Part shown: one piece after another, positions 1-6,887 of the stretch
How the letters are laid out: every line of letters starts with the position of its first letter
How positions within the stretch are numbered: the stretch's first letter is position 1
Assembly: GCA_964520045.1 (NCBI GenBank)
Contig: CAZFMJ010000032.1
Span: 1-31,091, forward strand
Source of the DNA: CAZFMJ01 sp964520045
GTDB lineage: Bacteria; Elusimicrobiota; Elusimicrobia; Elusimicrobiales; CAZFMJ01
Direction: 5' to 3'
Length of the DNA stretch: 31,091 bases
Notes under the pieces: generated by a model
Databases searched by the model: none
What the model was told of the DNA's origin: nothing
The model's input: only the letters and a program-made list of their open reading frames with translations
Position numbers and translations under genes: made by a program

Positions 1-736
1 CCGATATCAGTCCGGCGCCTGAGAGATATCCTGCTGTGATATAGACGCTTCCTCGAGAGCCTGATTCCTGATAGTTGTATCCTTCGGATATTATGCGGCC
101 GGTGATAGTAAGCGTACTGGCTATATTGAGTATTATTGCGCCCCCTCCTGGAGAATCATCCCCGCCGCTGCCGAGGTTGTCAGGAGCGGAATACGAACCA
201 TATGTTGTGCTCAATACGCTTCCGCCGCCGGTTCGTCCTCCGTATGACCCTCCGCATCCGCTTGCGCCGCCGCAGTTTCCCGGGCCTCTGTCTGCGGCGT
301 ATCCGCGGGAGGAAACAAGTATCTGGCCGTGTATGATCATGTGTTCGGCGTTTATCGAGGCCTTATAAACTTCATAACTTGCGGAGGCAGGATTTGGTTC
401 ATGCGTTATTATTGATTTAACGCCTACTACCACCCCGCTGCTTACCGTCAACGGAGCATTTACTGACAGGCTTGAAATGTTTACGCCGGGGGTGGCTATC
501 TGCACGCTGTAGACTGATACCGGGGAATTTGTCCAGATTACTGGTTGATTTCCGCCCGCTTTGTTTATGATTACGGTATCGGCCGGTTCGGGTATTTTTC
601 CGCACGACCAGTTGCCGGAATCATTCCATGTGGAGTTGACCACTCCGGTCCAGTTGCAGTCAACGGCAAAAGCATGGCGGGCATTAAGCCACCCGACGCC
701 GAATAAAAAAATTAAAAACCATGCTTTTAGTTTCAT
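1..736 (-). CDS. Exported glycine-rich protein, partial (runs off the left edge)
   Basis: The minus-strand frame is open from the ATG at 736 to the window edge, giving 245 codons with the C-terminus missing. It begins with a signal peptide (MKLKAWFLIFLFGVGW..., likely cleaved after HAFA), then a short module with NWTG and NSTW and a valine/isoleucine/serine-rich beta-type region. From about residue 150 it becomes a Gly/Ser-rich stretch with Tyr-Gly-Ser repeats. Composition suggests a surface or secreted beta-helix/adhesin-like protein; no enzymatic motif is visible. Leader and NWTG module are shared with the FGE-domain gene at 2685 and, more loosely, with the gene at 1587. Its start codon overlaps the stop of the upstream gene (ATGA at 733-736). 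Function is unknown. Confidence 0.75.
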   Translation of the reverse strand, partial: MKLKAWFLIFLFGVGWLNARHAFAVDCNWTGVVNSTWNDSGNWSCGKIPEPADTVIINKAGGNQPVIWTNSPVSVYSVQIATPGVNISSLSVNAPLTVSSGVVVGVKSIITHEPNPASASYEVYKASINAEHMIIHGQILVSSRGYAADRGPGNCGGASGCGGSYGGRTGGGSVLSTTYGSYSAPDNLGSGGDDSPGGGAIILNIASTLTITGRIISEGYNYQESGSRGSVYITAGYLSGAGLIS

Positions 737-1587
737 AAAAAACAGTAGATAGCAGATAGCATAAAGTGTATAGCAAGTAGTAGATAGTATAAAGTAGATA
801 GTGGATAGCAGTTAAATTCCCCTATCTTTTTGTCCCGATCTCTTAATCTCATAATCTCGTCTTTATCGCCGTCGGTGGTTCCGGGACCGCCGTTGGCTGT
901 AATAGAACCGTTGACGGTCAATGTGTTTGAGATGGTAAGCTTCACCGCTCCGCCGCCCGCGCCGCCAAGGTTGGTGTCGCAGTCGGAACCGCCGCCGGAA
1001 CCGATATTAACAGGCTGGCTGTAACTGCCGTACGCCGCTCCCGACCCGGTTCCCGACCAGTTACCGCCGCCTTGCCCGCCGTAACCCGCTCCGGTGGCTG
1101 ATGTGCCGTCGTTGCTTCCGCCTGTCCCCGCGCCGGGGCCGTAACCGCTTGCGCAAGACTCGCCGGAAGCATAACCTTTACTGCTTACATCTATCAGCCC
1201 GAAAAGCAGCATTTCGGGAACGGTTATTGAGCTTTTATAAAGCTCGGCCGAGGTGTTGTTTGAATGCGTTATTACGCCTTTTGAACCTACAACTACCATA
1301 CTGCTGGCGGTTATGGGGTAATTGGCGGTAAGCGTTGAGCCGTAGACGCCGCTGGTGGCTATATAAATGCTGTATACTGAAACGGGCGCCCAAATAACAG
1401 GCTGTATTGCCGCGTTTATGTCGATTATGGCTGTGTCGGAAAAGTCATCAGGAATACCCGAAGGCGACCAGTTGTTTGCATTTGACCATGTGGAATTTTC
1501 AACTCCCGTCCAGTTATAAATTGCGGACTGGGCGCAATCATTAAGGAAGAGCAGAATAAGTGTAAACAGCCAAATTTTAAGCTTCAT
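733..1587 (-). CDS. Exported glycine-rich paralogue, apparently truncated by a repeat array
   Basis: The 284-residue protein starts MKLKIWLFTLILLFL, a signal peptide, followed by the NWTG/NSTW module and a valine-rich then Gly/Ser-rich region. It closely parallels the downstream partial gene. The resemblance stops near residue 235 (after NGGPGTTDG). The remaining roughly 45 residues are encoded by intergenic-type repeats: first an octad array of the ATCTC type, read as DEIMRLRDRDKK, then a heptad array read as a hydrophobic tail (LYYLLLAIHFMLSAIY). I infer a 3'-truncated paralogue whose reading frame was extended through arrays that inserted or expanded. The hydrophobic tail could act as a C-terminal membrane anchor, but nothing proves this. 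Function is unknown; the protein may be non-functional. Confidence 0.65.
   Translation of the reverse strand: MKLKIWLFTLILLFLNDCAQSAIYNWTGVENSTWSNANNWSPSGIPDDFSDTAIIDINAAIQPVIWAPVSVYSIYIATSGVYGSTLTANYPITASSMVVVGSKGVITHSNNTSAELYKSSITVPEMLLFGLIDVSSKGYASGESCASGYGPGAGTGGSNDGTSATGAGYGGQGGGNWSGTGSGAAYGSYSQPVNIGSGGGSDCDTNLGGAGGGAVKLTISNTLTVNGSITANGGPGTTDGDKDEIMRLRDRDKKIGEFNCYPLSTLYYLLLAIHFMLSAIYCFL
744..813 (-). repeat. Heptad array (AGTAGAT/AGCAGAT type)
   Basis: About ten degenerate 7-nt units follow one another on the plus strand (AGTAGAT, AGCAGAT, AGCATAA, AGTGTAT and so on). On the coding (minus) strand the array is pyrimidine-rich and lies just upstream of the partial gene at 736. It is translated as the hydrophobic tail of the gene at 1587. 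Confidence 0.85.
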
Positions 1588-1698
1588 AGAAAAGTGGTTA
1601 AATAATCAACGATTAAGCGGGCAATTCATCATCACCACATAAATGAATTCCCATGTCTTCCCATCCCCCGCCCGCCGGCAGCCTGGCAGGCGGCCCGT

Positions 1699-2685
1699 TC
1701 ACGGCAGTTCTTTTACGGGACGAAACCCGGTAAGGGCGTCGCTCTCATAAGGGGACAATCTGCCGCGGTCCGTCGCCTTCATAACCCATGGTTCTCTGTT
1801 GCGCCAGCATGAACCTCGTTTAACTCTGCCGAAACGCGCGAGAGGCAGGCGCGCGTTTCCATCCGCAGGCGCTCCTTCGTAGGAATTATAATAGGCGTCC
1901 TCGCACCATTCCCAGACATTGCCGATCATATCGCAAACGCCCTGCTGCGTCTTCCCTGCAGGCATCGAGCACACCGGCCATGTGCGGTTCATTCCGCAGC
2001 CGTTCACTCCATCGTCCATCACCGCGATTTTACAGCTCGCATCCTCGTCGCCCCACGGATATCTGGTATTTTTGCCCCCGCTGCGCGCCGCAAATTCCCA
2101 TTGCGCCTCGCTGGGCAATTTTCCTCCCGCCCACTCCGCAAATTGCCTTGCCTGGAACCAATCCACGCATACTACGGGCTGGGAATCAGTCTGAAAAAAA
2201 TCCGGAAGCTCTCCGAATGCCCATTGCGTTCCGGTCCAGACAAAGCATTTGCTGTCTTTTATATGCGGCATTGAACACGCGCCGGCCGCCATACAGGCTT
2301 TGTATTGGCCGAAAGTTACTTCGGTTTCAGCGATAAGAAATGCCTTCACGCGTATATCGTGCGCTGGTTTTGCGTCGTAGTAGCCGGTATCGGATCCCAT
2401 CAAAAACTTGCCTCCCGCCACCTTTATCCACTTAATACCCGCCGCCTTGATCCGGTTATGCGTTTCCACCGGCCTTGTACTGCCTATAACCGGCTGGTTT
2501 ATAATATTCGTGTCTATTGCGATTATAGACTCCGGCCCCGACGCGGCGGCAGGCTCCCATTTGCCTGCTTCCGGCCATGTGGAATTCGTTGTCCCGGTCC
2601 AGTTGCGTTCTGCGGCGAAAGCATGGCGGGCATTAAGCCACCCGAGGCCGAATAGAAAAATTAAAAACCATGCTTTGAGTTTCAT
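1699..2685 (-). CDS. Exported FGE-sulfatase (SUMF1-type) domain protein, probably non-catalytic
   Basis: The 328-residue protein has a signal peptide almost identical to that of the partial gene at 736, then the NWTG/NSTW module (about residues 27-37), then a formylglycine-generating-enzyme-like domain from about residue 80. Domain landmarks in order are GGKFLMGSD, EVTFGQYKAC, CVDWFQARQFAEWAG, KLPSEAQWEFAAR, YPWGDE, NVWEWCEDAYY, RVKRGSCW and TGFRP. In catalytic FGE the segment after the RGGSW-like motif carries two active-site cysteines spaced C-x4-C; here that stretch (RNREPWVMKATDRGR) has none. I therefore read it as a structural or ligand-binding member of the C-type-lectin-fold family rather than a sulfatase activator. 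No sulfatase gene is in the window. Confidence 0.85.
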   Translation of the reverse strand: MKLKAWFLIFLFGLGWLNARHAFAAERNWTGTTNSTWPEAGKWEPAAASGPESIIAIDTNIINQPVIGSTRPVETHNRIKAAGIKWIKVAGGKFLMGSDTGYYDAKPAHDIRVKAFLIAETEVTFGQYKACMAAGACSMPHIKDSKCFVWTGTQWAFGELPDFFQTDSQPVVCVDWFQARQFAEWAGGKLPSEAQWEFAARSGGKNTRYPWGDEDASCKIAVMDDGVNGCGMNRTWPVCSMPAGKTQQGVCDMIGNVWEWCEDAYYNSYEGAPADGNARLPLARFGRVKRGSCWRNREPWVMKATDRGRLSPYESDALTGFRPVKELP

Positions 2686-2691
2686 AAAGAA

Positions 2692-2740
2692 CAGTAGATA
2701 GTAGATAGCATAAAGTATATAGCAAACAGTAAAAAGTATC
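2692..2740 (-). repeat. Heptad array upstream of the FGE-domain gene
   Basis: Degenerate 7-nt units (AGTAGAT, AGCATAA, AGTATAT, AGCAAAC) repeat on the plus strand immediately beyond the start codon at 2685. It is the same family and the same position relative to the gene as the array at 744-813. Confidence 0.8.
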
Positions 2741-2762
2741 TAACTTGACGCTGTTTTCTTAC

Positions 2763-3120
2763 CCCAATCTCGAAATCTCATAATCTCTTGATCTCATCTC
2801 TATCGCTGCCCAGCAGCCCAGTGACCCAGCGGCCCAACCTCATCTCATACCTGCCTTGTGGTTAAATATCTCCGTGTCCTCCGCGTCCTTTGTGTCTGCT
2901 TTGCGTTCTTTGCGTTTACTCTTAGCTTTCCTTCTGATACTGTTCCAATCTCATTTTTCCGTGTTTTCCGGTTTCCGTGTCTCCGTGGTAATTTTTTTGT
3001 CGTTTTTGTTCCGTCTCCCGTCCCTTTCGCCGCCTAGCCGTCTAGCAGTCCCGCCGTCCCTCTGCTGTTTTTTTACTCTCTTCCTTCTACCATCTACCGT
3101 CTACCTTTTACCTTCTTTAT
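2763..3120. repeat. Gene-free composite of several array families
   Basis: This stretch holds no credible gene. In order it contains an octad ATCTC array (2763-2800), an octad CCCAG array (about 2808-2837), a 20-nt tag (2838-2857) that recurs inverted at 12418-12437, and TCCGTG/TTTGCG arrays of about 9-nt period (2858-2995). It ends with CCGTCTC/CTAGCCG units (3007-3060) and a TACCGTC/TACCATC heptad array (3080-3115). An open frame across it translates only these repeats. Confidence 0.75.
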
Positions 3121-3202
3121 ATTTTTTGACAAAAACATTCACGTACGGCCGTTTTTTCGTTTTTTTTAACAGCCGCATAAAAATAAGCGTTAAATTATAA
3201 TT

Positions 3203-3230
3203 CGACATGACCGCTTTTGCGGTCATGTCG
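3203..3230. other. Perfect 12-bp inverted repeat with a TTTT loop
   Basis: CGACATGACCGC is followed by TTTT and its exact reverse complement. It lies about 270 bp beyond the 3' end of the minus-strand fibre gene. Neither strand has a good T-tract after the stem, so it is not a typical intrinsic terminator. A CAGACGG/TAGACGG heptad array starts immediately after it on the plus strand (3231-3268). Confidence 0.7.
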
Positions 3231-3268
3231 TGGTAGACGGCAGACGGTAGATGGTAGACGGTAAAAAC
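3231..3268 (+). repeat. GGTAGAC-type heptad array
   Basis: Units TGGTAGACGG, CAGACGG, TAGATGG and TAGACGG repeat with 7-nt spacing directly after the perfect hairpin. The 3269-3501 stretch beyond it holds no recognisable gene or motif. Confidence 0.75.
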
Positions 3269-3501
3269 AAAACTGATTTATCACCTTCTCCCCCTGTCCT
3301 TCTGCCGGCTTTCTTTAAAAACGGTCAATGTAAGTTATGGGTTTTGAGTAGTAAACTTTTGTTTTTCAGTTCTCGATGTTTTCCTATTCTTCCGTTGCTT
3401 CTTTTGCGGTTTCGGTTTCTTGCCTCAACCACTTCCTCGCATTTGACCGCATCCCGTAAAACCTCGGGACTGCTTCGCTGAATGCTTCGGTCGCCGCCGT
3501 T

Positions 3502-4569
3502 CTACGGCGAAATCAGCCAAACCTGCCCTGTCACGGGGCTTCCGGGGTCGGCTCCCCGCACTTCAACTATAAATCCGCCTTTTGCGTTTATCGCTCCGCT
3601 TTGCACTTCCAAAGCCGAAGAGGGCTGTGTGGTGCCTATGCCCACTTTTCCGTCTCCTTTTATTACCATTAATTCCTGCCCTGCTGCTGTTCCGCTGGAA
3701 ACCTGAAGAATGTTAAATGAGCCGGGAGCGTTTGTGCTGGAGATATGAAGTTTTGCCGAAGGCTCGGAAGTTCCTATCCCCACCGCGCCTGAAGATTTCT
3801 GGAAAACGAATCCGGAATTGCCGCCCAAAGCGCTTCCTCCGTCATTAAACTGTACGTAGGTGTCGCTTCCTCCGGGGTTTGCTCCAGCCGTTATCCCGCT
3901 CAACTGCGACCCGTCGCCGTAATACCTGTTTGCGTAAACTTTGCCTTCTCCCGTAACGCGGAATATGTTGGACGCGCCGGTCGAAATAACCAGTATCTCA
4001 TCAGCCTTGCCGGCTCCGGTGGCGATGTGAAGCATGTAACTTGCGGTGGACAGCCCTATCCCGACCGGCCCCCATGAAGATACAAACAATCCGTATCCCC
4101 CCGCGGTATGGCTGGCTATAAGAAGAGGCTGATTTCCGGAATCAAGAATGTGGAGTTTTGCAAGAGGATCCCTGCTGCCTATCCCGGTTTGATTCCAGAA
4201 ATAAACTCTGTCCGTCGCTTCAAGGTATTTCTGGACGAAAAGGCTGGCTGAGCTTACCGACAGCGAGGGTTGATTTCCCGCCGTTGTGGTGCCGATGAAT
4301 GTTAAACCCCAGAAATGAGCGTCAGGGTCCGCGGGTGTGCCTTCCACTCCTTGCCCCGTAATATCGTCGGCGGTTCCTAGTTCATAGCCGAGATCAGCGG
4401 AATATATTGGGGAACAGAATACAGAAGTCAGAAGACAGAAGACAGTAGACAGCAGAAGGGAAACGGCTGGACAGCTGGACCGCCGGACGGCTGGACAGTT
4501 GGACAGCAAAGGGGAGAGGCAGCGAAAAAGAGAAAAGGGAAAGCGGAAAAACCGTCTTCTGCCTCCCAT
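3502..4569 (-). CDS. Exported tail-fibre-like repeat protein; start uncertain
   Basis: The minus-strand frame is open up to 4701; ATG codons occur at 4701, 4608 and 4569 and none has a clear ribosome site. The part from SADLGYELG onward is the conserved-looking protein. It has repeats of the type found in phage tail fibres and fibre-like surface proteins of environmental bacteria: VGIG followed by PxxxLH(I/V) at roughly 60-residue spacing, GNSGFVFQKSSGAVGIGT, and KVYANRYYGDGSQLSGI. A hydrophobic segment LLLSTVFCLLTSVFCS followed by a plausible signal-peptidase site (PIYSA) precedes it. That segment is encoded by a heptad array (4421-4457), and the residues before it by octad arrays. It could be a genuine signal peptide built from repeats or an artefact of an open frame. 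I chose the ATG at 4569 as the closest usable start. Confidence 0.65.
   Translation of the reverse strand: MGGRRRFFRFPFSLFRCLSPLLSNCPAVRRSSCPAVSLLLSTVFCLLTSVFCSPIYSADLGYELGTADDITGQGVEGTPADPDAHFWGLTFIGTTTAGNQPSLSVSSASLFVQKYLEATDRVYFWNQTGIGSRDPLAKLHILDSGNQPLLIASHTAGGYGLFVSSWGPVGIGLSTASYMLHIATGAGKADEILVISTGASNIFRVTGEGKVYANRYYGDGSQLSGITAGANPGGSDTYVQFNDGGSALGGNSGFVFQKSSGAVGIGTSEPSAKLHISSTNAPGSFNILQVSSGTAAGQELMVIKGDGKVGIGTTQPSSALEVQSGAINAKGGFIVEVRGADPGSPVTGQVWLISP
4421..4508 (-). repeat. Two adjoining arrays (7-nt and 8-nt units) at the fibre gene's 5' end
   Basis: On the plus strand, ACAGAAG/ACAGTAG heptads (4421-4457) are followed by GGCTGGAC/AGCTGGAC/CGCCGGAC octads (4464-4508). Read on the minus strand they are open and encode the hydrophobic leader-like segment and the serine/proline/cysteine-rich residues before it. 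Confidence 0.8.
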
Positions 4570-4601
4570 TTTTTTCTTTGCCGTTTTCAGGTTTTTACCT
4601 A

Positions 4602-4626
4602 ATCTCATAATCTCCTGATCTCGTCC
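4602..4626 (-). repeat. Octad ATCTC array, second copy
   Basis: AATCTCAT, AATCTCCT and GATCTCGT follow each other at 8-nt spacing. The same family appears at 2763-2800 and, on the opposite strand in the truncated glycine-rich gene, near 835-865. Confidence 0.7.
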
Positions 4627-4633
4627 TTGCCAA

Positions 4634-4650
4634 CGCAGACATAGTCTGCG
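4634..4650. other. Small palindrome
   Basis: CGCAGAC, a 3-nt spacer ATA, then GTCTGCG form a perfect 7-bp stem. The palindrome sits between the ATCTC array and the purine/pyrimidine tract. Confidence 0.6.
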
Positions 4651-4655
4651 AATCG

Positions 4656-4710
4656 GCGTGCGTATGCGCGTATGTATGTACGTATGTATGTATGCATGCA
4701 TGCGCGCGCC
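4656..4710. repeat. Alternating purine-pyrimidine (GTAT/GCAT) microsatellite
   Basis: A GCGTGCGTATGCGC-type start passes into GTAT tetranucleotide units and then GCATGCATGCGCGCGC. Purine and pyrimidine alternate almost throughout, and the tract contains self-complementary runs. Confidence 0.75.
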
Positions 4711-4772
4711 GGCTACACCAAATGATAAAGTGTAGATGCGACAAAAATATTACGAAATTGCGACCAATTTTC

Positions 4773-4801
4773 TTTACGACGGTGAATATATGCGGTATAA
4801 T
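4773..4801 (+). promoter_or_regulatory. Putative sigma-70-type promoter, possibly leaderless
   Basis: TTTACG (4773-4778), a 17-nt spacer and TATAAT (4796-4801) precede the nucleotidyltransferase. The expected transcription start, about 7 nt past the -10 box, falls at or next to the ATG at 4809, and no Shine-Dalgarno sequence is seen. Confidence 0.5.
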
Positions 4802-4808
4802 GAAACAC

Positions 4809-5102
4809 ATGGATAAACAATCAATGATAGATAAAGCGGTTAACTTAGCTCGCAAATATGAAGTGGGCCAGCTTTTTTTAATCGGGTCGGCTTTGTATAA
4901 CGAAACCGACAAAATAAATGACTATGATTTCGCTGTAAACAATATGCCTCCGGGGCGTTTTTTTAAATTTTACGGCGAATTAATGTTTGCTATGGATAAA
5001 AATGTCGATTTGATAGATTTGTCGGGTCCAAAAACCAAATTTAAGGAAATAATTATCAGGGAAGGAAAACTTTTATACGACGGAAAATCTCAGCCAAGAT
5101 AA
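4809..5102 (+). CDS. Small MNT-type nucleotidyltransferase domain protein
   Basis: The protein has 97 residues. FLIGSALYNETDKINDYDFAV matches the minimal nucleotidyltransferase pattern: Gly-Ser followed about ten residues later by an acidic D-x-D motif that binds metal. This signature is known from MNT-type NTases, often antitoxins paired with a HEPN toxin, and from aminoglycoside NTase-like proteins. No HEPN partner lies next to it; recO follows 6 nt downstream on the same strand. The ATG at 4809 is preferred because the TATAAT box at 4796-4801 overlaps the alternative ATG at 4800. The substrate is unknown. Its base composition is more A/T-rich than that of recO, which would fit acquisition, but this is only an impression. 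Confidence 0.7.
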   Translation: MDKQSMIDKAVNLARKYEVGQLFLIGSALYNETDKINDYDFAVNNMPPGRFFKFYGELMFAMDKNVDLIDLSGPKTKFKEIIIREGKLLYDGKSQPR

Positions 5103-5108
5103 AATATT

Positions 5109-5789
5109 ATGATTTTATGTGATTTGGGAATTGTGCTCAGCAGAAGGATTGTTAATGAAAACGACCGCGCTGTCTGCCTTTATACCAAAAACCGCGGCCG
5201 GATATATCTGCGGTTTGCCGGAGTCAATAAGCCCGCCGGAAAACTTAAGGCTCTTACCGAGCCGTTAACATGGGGCGACTTCAGAATGTATTTAAAGCCT
5301 TCCTCGGAATCAGGCCGCGGACTTGGCGGAAAGGTTTTGTCGGTGTTCCCGCGCATACGCGCCGAGTTTGAGAAAACCTGCTGCGCCCTTCATTTCTGCG
5401 AACTTGTTTTGCGGCTCACTCCCGACTGCCAGCCGAATGCCGATAAATATGAACTGCTTCTTGCCGGACTTACAGCTCTTGAAAACAAAGGCGTGTCCGA
5501 ATGGCTGAGATGCGCTTTTGCTCTTCGTCTGCTTGAATCGGCCGGGTTGGGATTTAAGGAAACGGCCGTAGGCATAGACAGCAGAATATGGGATTTTCTG
5601 CATGAGGAGGATTTTCAATCAATTATAGATTCACCGCCTAAAGCAGGCGCGGATATCCTTCTCGAAATACAGTCTATCATCGACAGGACGCTGGAAAATA
5701 TCCTGAATTATCCGCTTAGGACGGCGGGATTTATAAAGGGGATGGGAGAAGGTAGACGGGAGATGGTAGAAGGAGAAATCAAAAGGTAA
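5109..5789 (+). CDS. recO: DNA repair protein RecO
   Basis: The 226-residue protein has the RecO layout. An N-terminal OB-fold segment (GIVLSRRIVNENDRAVCLYTK, then RIYLRFAGVNKP) is followed by a helical C-terminal domain (LHFCELVLRLTPDCQPN..., ALRLLESAGLGF). RecO promotes RecFOR loading of RecA at single-stranded gaps and anneals ssDNA. No zinc-finger cysteine cluster is seen, as in several short RecO proteins. The last 15 residues (GMGEGRREMVEGEIKR) are encoded by a GGTAGAC heptad array and are not part of the normal family. The ATG lies 6 nt after the nucleotidyltransferase stop, suggesting co-transcription. No SD is evident. Confidence 0.85.
   Translation: MILCDLGIVLSRRIVNENDRAVCLYTKNRGRIYLRFAGVNKPAGKLKALTEPLTWGDFRMYLKPSSESGRGLGGKVLSVFPRIRAEFEKTCCALHFCELVLRLTPDCQPNADKYELLLAGLTALENKGVSEWLRCAFALRLLESAGLGFKETAVGIDSRIWDFLHEEDFQSIIDSPPKAGADILLEIQSIIDRTLENILNYPLRTAGFIKGMGEGRREMVEGEIKR
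5740..5774 (+). repeat. GGTAGAC heptad array at the recO 3' end (coding)
   Basis: Units GGGAGAA, GGTAGAC, GGGAGAT, GGTAGAA repeat at 7-nt spacing inside the final codons of recO. The complementary arm (CCGTCTACCATCTCCC type) lies at 5923-5953 just before glyQ, so the junction is an inverted pair. A GCAGAGGCGCAGAG array lies between them at about 5803-5825. Confidence 0.85.
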
Positions 5790-5922
5790 AAAAGAACATC
5801 ATACCGCAGAGGCGCAGAGTGCGCTGAGAACCAAAAAATCAAGAGACGCAATAATTAAAAAAACGGAAGGAAAATAAGAAGGGTATATGGTAAATAAGAG
5901 AGGGGTTTTTTGTTTTCGCTGT

Positions 5923-5953
5923 TCCGTCTACCATCTCCCATCTACCCTCTACC
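5923..5953 (+). repeat. CCGTCTAC heptad array before glyQ
   Basis: The pyrimidine-rich units CCGTCTA, CCATCTC, CCATCTA and CCCTCTA end about 10 nt before the glyQ ATG. They are complementary to the array at the recO 3' end. Confidence 0.85.
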
Positions 5954-5962
5954 GGGTAAAAT

Positions 5963-6859
5963 ATGAATTTTCAAGATATAATATTCACGCTTAACCGCTA
6001 CTGGTCGAAGCAGGGATGCATTGTAATTCAGCCTTATGATCTAGAAAAGGGAGCGGGCACTTTTAATCCCGCCACCTTTTTCGGTTCGCTTACCTCCAAG
6101 CCGGTCAAAGTGTCTTATGTCGAGCCTTCCCGCCGTCCTACGGACGGCAGATACGGGGACAATCCCAACCGGCTTGCGAAATATTATCAGTATCAGGTTA
6201 TTTTAAAACCGTCCCCCGCCAATATCCAGACTTTGTATCTGAACTCCCTTAAAGCCATAGGCTTAAATCCCATGAAGCATGACGTGCGCTGGCTGGAAGA
6301 CGACTGGGAATCCCCCACTTTGGGAGCTTCGGGCGTGGGCTGGGAAGTGCGCTTTGACGGCATGGAAGTGACGCAGTTTACTTATTTCCAGCAGATGGCC
6401 GGATTTGAATTGAAGCCGATAACCGCTGAAATAACATACGGTCTTGAGCGCCTTGCCATGTTTTCCCAGAAAAAGCGGAATGTTTTTGAACTTGCATGGG
6501 ACGACAGAGTTTCCTACGGCGATATTCATTCGGAGCAGGAAGCCCAGTTCTCACATTATCATTTTGAGGAGTCGGATCCGGCGATGCTCCGCGGGCATTT
6601 CGCTGATTTTGAGAATGAATGTCTGAGGCTGGCCGGCAAGGGATATTATCTTCCGGCCTACGACGATGTTATGAGGTGCTCCCATATATTCAATCTGCTG
6701 GACGCCAGAGGGGCGGTTTCCGTGACGGAACGTACGGCCCTTATCGCAAAAGTAAGAGGTCTTGCAAAAGCTTGCGCGAAGGAGTATGTAAAGAAGGTAG
6801 ACGGGAGACGGGAGATGGTAGATGGTAAAGAAAATTGCGGGGAAAGCAGAAAAGTATGA
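5963..6859 (+). CDS. glyQ: Glycyl-tRNA synthetase alpha subunit
   Basis: The protein has 298 residues. It opens with FQDIIFTLNRYWSKQGC and the diagnostic family motifs PYDLEKGAGTFNPATF, VEPSRRPTDGRYGDNPNR, MKHDVRWLEDDWESPTLG and FDGMEVTQFTYFQQ, which form the catalytic core of the bacterial alpha2-beta2 enzyme that charges tRNA-Gly. The conserved part ends near RGLAKACAKEYVKK. The last 20 or so residues (VDGRREMVDGK, then ENCGESRKV) come from a GGTAGAC heptad array at 6794-6829 and following sequence, a tail absent from the family. glyS starts 28 nt downstream, so the two subunits are co-encoded. No SD is seen before the ATG; a pyrimidine array ends 9 nt upstream. Confidence 0.95.
   Translation: MNFQDIIFTLNRYWSKQGCIVIQPYDLEKGAGTFNPATFFGSLTSKPVKVSYVEPSRRPTDGRYGDNPNRLAKYYQYQVILKPSPANIQTLYLNSLKAIGLNPMKHDVRWLEDDWESPTLGASGVGWEVRFDGMEVTQFTYFQQMAGFELKPITAEITYGLERLAMFSQKKRNVFELAWDDRVSYGDIHSEQEAQFSHYHFEESDPAMLRGHFADFENECLRLAGKGYYLPAYDDVMRCSHIFNLLDARGAVSVTERTALIAKVRGLAKACAKEYVKKVDGRREMVDGKENCGESRKV
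6794..6829 (+). repeat. GGTAGAC heptad array inside the glyQ 3' end
   Basis: Five 7-nt units (GGTAGAC, GGGAGAC, GGGAGAT, GGTAGAT, GGTAAAG) encode VDGRREMVDGK. Seven codons equal three heptads, so the peptide itself repeats with a 7-residue period. The unit that would place TAG in frame carries GGGAGA instead of GGTAGA. Confidence 0.85.
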
Positions 6860-6887
6860 ATAGGAACGTTTTAACGGCACAATCAAT

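Noticed and set aside
2856..3200. Open frame of 114 codons on the plus strand
   Set aside because: It translates only repeat arrays (TCCGTG, CCGTCTC, TACCATC) into low-complexity Leu/Ser/Phe sequence, with no start context.
738..3268. CRISPR array
   Set aside because: Units are 7-9 nt and contiguous, with no constant repeat of 24-40 nt separated by unique spacers and no cas genes.
4595..4912. Minus-strand open frame over the nucleotidyltransferase promoter
   Set aside because: It overlaps a plus-strand gene with domain support and itself has only repeat-derived sequence.
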